From Anaerolineae bacterium (GTDB lineage: Bacteria > Chloroflexota > Anaerolineae > JAFGEY01), in contig JAFGEY010000448.1 of NCBI GenBank assembly GCA_016931365.1, forward strand, positions 1 to 7,789: a stretch of 7,789 bases of DNA, given 5' to 3'. How positions within the stretch are numbered: the first letter of the stretch is position 1; every line of letters starts with the position of its first letter. The notes beneath the pieces were generated by a model. That model was not told where the DNA came from, did no database searches, and saw nothing but the letters and a program-made list of their open reading frames with translations. Positions 5,846 to 7,789 of the stretch are shown one piece after another. Both the position numbers and the translations under genes were made by a program.

Positions 5846-6225
5846 GCCGCAAAAAACGCCGGGAGACGCCGGAATGGCAGTGGGAGCAAGCCCTGATTGA
5901 CGATTATTACGATCACCGCTGGCGTCAGGTGCTCGACCCGCTGTACGAGAAATTCCAGCGCTGGGCGGCTGGCGAACTGACCCACGATGACATGGATCAG
6001 GCGATCCACGAGACACACAAGGAAAACCAGGGCCTGTACAGTCTGTTCACCCAAAGCCGTGAGTTTTTGGTCAGAATGATCCAGTGGGATGAGAAGTGGT
6101 TTCGAGAATGGGTTACCGATCATCCACCACCTGAGGGCGTTCAATTAGCGTCCCTGTGGCCTTTTGCTTCCACAAACGATCAAGAGACTGCCCCAAGCGA
6201 TGACGACGAGGAGAATGATGGTTGA
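5842..6225 (+). CDS. Hypothetical 127-aa protein, charged, W/Y-rich
   Basis: A strong ribosome site, GGAGG (5830-5834), lies 7 bases before the ATG. The protein starts with a basic MSRKKRRE stretch. It then has helical-looking sequence rich in aromatic and acidic residues (EWQWEQALIDDYYDHRWRQ, DPLYEKFQRW, HDDMDQAIHETHKENQ, REFLVRMIQWDEKWFREW), and ends in an acidic tail (PSDDDEEND). No membrane segment, signal peptide or catalytic motif is visible. It looks like a genuine conserved protein; I have a vague memory of similar proteins in Chloroflexota but know no function. Its last 26 codons lie in the 100-base repeat shared with 4575-4674, where the same tail survives without the rest of the gene. 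The stop overlaps the start of the next frame (ATG 6215/6218 against TGA 6223). Confidence 0.75.
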   Translation: MSRKKRRETPEWQWEQALIDDYYDHRWRQVLDPLYEKFQRWAAGELTHDDMDQAIHETHKENQGLYSLFTQSREFLVRMIQWDEKWFREWVTDHPPPEGVQLASLWPFASTNDQETAPSDDDEENDG

Positions 6226-6247
6226 ACCTTTTATCCCCCGCAGCCTG
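6148..6247 (+). repeat. Direct repeat copy 2 (100 bases, paired with 4575-4674)
   Basis: This is the probable parent copy, because here the upstream gene (5842-6225) is complete. It spans the 3' end of that gene and the first ten or so codons of the next frame. Identity to copy 1 is 84/100 without gaps, and the two copies start 1573 bases apart in the same orientation. Confidence 0.8.
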
Positions 6248-6340
6248 GCCCCCTTTTTCCGGGAATACGCCCTCGCCAACCTCGACCCCGACCAGGCCGC
6301 AGCGGCGATCATCGAGCGCACGCTGCGCGGCAACTGTTAG
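6215..6340 (+). pseudogene. Head of an unidentified gene ended by an in-frame TAG
   Basis: Starting at ATG 6215 or 6218, the frame reads MVEPFIPRSL, then APFFREYALANLDPDQ and IIERTLRGNC, and stops at TAG (6338-6340). An upstream GACGAGGAG could serve as ribosome site. The IPRSL..FF.EY..LDP....IIERTL pattern weakly resembles the start of small (about 100 aa) DUF6922-like proteins, in which the sequence continues with a W-rich segment. After the TAG the same frame continues LHRLWVRFPDGTAGWF, which may be that segment in decayed form. I take it as a broken gene; the family call is tentative. Confidence 0.45.
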
Positions 6341-6676
6341 TTGCATCGCCTGTGGGTGCGTTTCCCCGATGGAACCGCAGGCTGGTTCAGCCACGGCGAT
6401 GCCACGGCGGACAACGTCATCTATGACTCTGCCAGCAGTCGAGCGCGCGGGTTTGACCCAGACCGTCCACGACAGCCGGCGGCCCCGCGAGCGGCGGCAA
6501 GCGAACGACCTGAGAGCGTTCGCCTACCCGGCGGCCGCCAGCCTGCTGGAGGAAGCATTTGCCTCGCTGGCCCGTTCGATCCTGGCCTCCTGCGTCGATG
6601 GGGCTGTGCTACTGTCGAAAGGACGGAGTCTGGAGCGCGGTGCTCAAGGCCGAATTGGAAGCGCAATGGCATACAA
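6341..6676. other. Stretch without a convincing gene, probably decayed coding sequence
   Basis: The base composition is GC-rich and looks like coding DNA, but no frame carries a recognisable protein. The frame continuing from 6215 is open to 6772 but becomes an arginine/proline/alanine-rich string typical of non-coding frames after about residue 35. A second frame reads through to 6953, antisense to the GH114 gene. I see no hairpin terminator between these + strand remnants and the converging GH114 gene. Confidence 0.4.
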
Positions 6677-7600
6677 TCATCTGCAAACCTCGCGAAAAGC
6701 ATCCAGGTCGCGGTGTTTGAGGATCGGGCTGATGCCCAGGCGCTGCGCCTCCGTGCAAAAGGGGGCCAATGACGCTGTGCGGTCGGTATATTCAATGGCC
6801 AGGATGGGTTTGCCCGCTTCCAGAAAGGGTGTCAGATCGGCGCACCAATCCTCGACAAAGCAGTCTTCGGTGAGCGCCCAGTCAAAATCGGCGACCAGAT
6901 CGCGTGCCTGCTCGGGGTCGTTTTTGAGGCCAATGGCCAGGCCGCGCGCGTGAGCCTCTCCGGCCAGCCAGCGGTTGAAGGCCAGTTGATCGGCCGCGGT
7001 GAGCGGAAAACCGGTCGCGTTGGTATAGCCATCCACGTTGTCGGGGTCCACGCCGTCAAAGCCTTTGGCGGCGCACAGATCGAGACGGGCGCGCAGAATG
7101 GGGGCGAGCAGGGCCAGGCGGCGAATGTCCAGCCACTTTTCGCCGGGCCAGCCTGCATAGTCATTGCCGATGACCTGAGACGGAAATTGATCGGCGTCCG
7201 GACGCCAGTCTTCCCACGCGCCGGCATTCAGGTAGCAGATCACCCTGCGCCCTTGGGCATGCAGCGCGGCGACGGCGGCCGTATCGGTTTCAAACAAGTC
7301 CAGGTCATACAAATCTGCCGGGATGCCAAGATCGAGGTCGCCGTCGAACTGGATTTGCCAGAGGATGTCCCGGGATGGAATCCAGCGAGGCGGGTCGGCA
7401 GTGACTTGCGGATTGGTGGATGGCACGGGCGTTTCGTCGAGCAGCGAGTGTTCGACCGGCCGTGTGGGCACGCAGGAAGCCAGAATGAGAGCAGACAACA
7501 CAAAGCAGGCAAACAGGATAGCTGCTCCATCTGCCTTCCCGGAGGCAGTCCTTTGATATGTTGACGTAATCAAACGTTTATTCAAGATATGGAATTCCAT
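6677..7600 (-). CDS. GH114 family (endo alpha-1,4-polygalactosaminidase / TM1410-like) lipoprotein
   Basis: The protein is a probable exported TIM-barrel glycoside hydrolase of family GH114, whose characterised members cut alpha-1,4-linked galactosamine polymers of extracellular polysaccharides or biofilms. From the ATG at 7600 (307 residues) there is a basic head, a hydrophobic run (about 26-42) and the lipobox LASC with C43, so a membrane-anchored lipoprotein outside the cytoplasm is likely. A Pro/Thr/Ser-rich linker precedes the domain. Family motifs are WQIQFDGDLDL (81-91), VICYLNAGAWEDWRPD (120-135), WPGEKWLDIR (151-160), DGVDPDNVDGY (182-192, with the acidic residues expected at the active site), GLKND (224-228) and IEYTD (269-273). 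AGGCG lies 7 bases before the ATG. The first 25 residues are long for a signal peptide, so a later non-ATG start is possible. The start lies inside the end of the kinase frame upstream. Confidence 0.9.
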   Translation of the reverse strand: MEFHILNKRLITSTYQRTASGKADGAAILFACFVLSALILASCVPTRPVEHSLLDETPVPSTNPQVTADPPRWIPSRDILWQIQFDGDLDLGIPADLYDLDLFETDTAAVAALHAQGRRVICYLNAGAWEDWRPDADQFPSQVIGNDYAGWPGEKWLDIRRLALLAPILRARLDLCAAKGFDGVDPDNVDGYTNATGFPLTAADQLAFNRWLAGEAHARGLAIGLKNDPEQARDLVADFDWALTEDCFVEDWCADLTPFLEAGKPILAIEYTDRTASLAPFCTEAQRLGISPILKHRDLDAFREVCR

Positions 7601-7789
7601 ACAAAATCGCCTGACTGAGGCAAATTCCCAGGTCGAACATGAAATTTTCCACCGTGCAAAACCCAAAGTCGATGAGCCGGATTTCGCCGGCCTGATAGAG
7701 CAGGTTGCCCTTGTGGACGTCGGCGTGTATCACACCGGAGGTTTGCCTGTTGTCATTCAGCCGGCTCATCATGTTGCCCAACAGTTCAA
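7578..7789 (-). CDS. Aminoglycoside-phosphotransferase/choline-kinase-like protein, C-terminal part, runs off the right edge
   Basis: Only the end of the gene is in the window; its frame is open to the edge. IHADVHKGNLL carries the catalytic H-x-D-x(4)-N loop (7704-7727), and LIDFGFC carries the metal-binding DFG-like aspartate (7662-7670). This pattern is typical of small-molecule kinases of the APH/choline/homoserine kinase group; the substrate cannot be told. The next segment, FMFDLGICLSQ, fits the family. Relatives usually continue for many more residues, but this one stops within about 30 residues of the DFG (TAA at 7578-7580). The 3' end is probably truncated or frameshifted. It overlaps the start of the GH114 gene by 23 bases. 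Confidence 0.75.
   Translation of the reverse strand, partial: ELLGNMMSRLNDNRQTSGVIHADVHKGNLLYQAGEIRLIDFGFCTVENFMFDLGICLSQAILYGIPYLE
7588..7601. repeat. Perfect 14-bp palindrome over the GH114 start codon
   Basis: TATGGAATTCCATA reads the same on both strands and contains the ATG of the GH114 gene (complement of 7598-7600) and the last codons of the kinase frame. It could be an operator or a chance palindrome, or it could mark a join between the kinase remnant and GH114. It has no loop and is not a terminator. Confidence 0.4.

Noticed and set aside
4575..6247. Active excision between the 100-base direct repeats
   Set aside because: At 84% identity the copies are too diverged for efficient homologous exchange, so they look like an old duplication.
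6222..6953. 243-codon + strand ORF through the end region
   Set aside because: Half of it is antisense to the well-supported GH114 gene and the rest has no protein-like pattern.
7240..7530. Minus-strand ORF starting with a hydrophobic leader (MEQLSCLPALCC) preceded by a GGAAGG sequence
   Set aside because: It reads the GH114 gene in the wrong frame. The GH114 frame has its own lipobox and conserved domain, so the hydrophobic look is a by-product.

Overview
The window looks like a defence-gene neighbourhood from a GC-rich environmental bacterium, with an old recombination zone downstream. I suspect Chloroflexota (Anaerolineae-like): the short palindromic intergenic repeats, the GxxExxY gene, the lipoprotein GH114 protein and the type III Mod/Res pair recall that group. 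No marker gene settles it, so the assignment is inference.

Left part (1-4335): a type III restriction-modification pair on the + strand. The Mod gene (1-1440) has the back half of a beta-class adenine methyltransferase, including FAGSGTT. The DPPY/DPPF catalytic motif, expected just upstream of its SSPEIRDWLG block, is absent although the frame is open to base 1. Its middle (about 300-830) is much more AT-rich than its 3' half. A gap of 246 bases holds a hairpin and a 93-base unit bounded by a perfect 13-bp inverted repeat. Then comes an apparently complete Res subunit (1687-4335) with Walker A, DEAH, SAT-like and motif V/VI signatures and a C-terminal PD...ExK nuclease. If Mod is broken, Res may be an orphan.

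Middle part (4402-6340): a mosaic of gene pieces and repeats. ORF 4402-4761 is a fusion of the head of an unrecognised gene, a 100-base block and the tail of a type IIG-like methyltransferase. The same 100-base block recurs at 6148-6247, and a longer version of the methyltransferase tail recurs at 5554-5661. Between the two tails sits an apparently intact GxxExxY-family (PD-(D/E)XK-like) gene (4839-5222). Related intergenic elements starting GGAACACTGA and carrying the inverse motif TCAGTG(T) lie on both sides of it. The right-hand element leads into a pure tandem array of 31 octamers, CAGTGYYT (5305-5552). After it come a 30-codon ORF joined by an ATGA overlap to a 127-aa hypothetical protein (5842-6225), then the head of another gene stopped by an in-frame TAG.

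Right part (6677-7789, - strand): a lipoprotein of the GH114 (polygalactosaminidase / TM1410) family, preceded by the C-terminal part of an aminoglycoside-phosphotransferase-like kinase that runs off the right edge. The kinase frame stops unusually early and overlaps the GH114 start inside a 14-bp palindrome.

The most notable item is the GxxExxY gene together with its flanking inverted CACTGA/TCAGTG elements and octamer array. I read it as a candidate small selfish or nuclease-repeat module inserted among decaying restriction genes.
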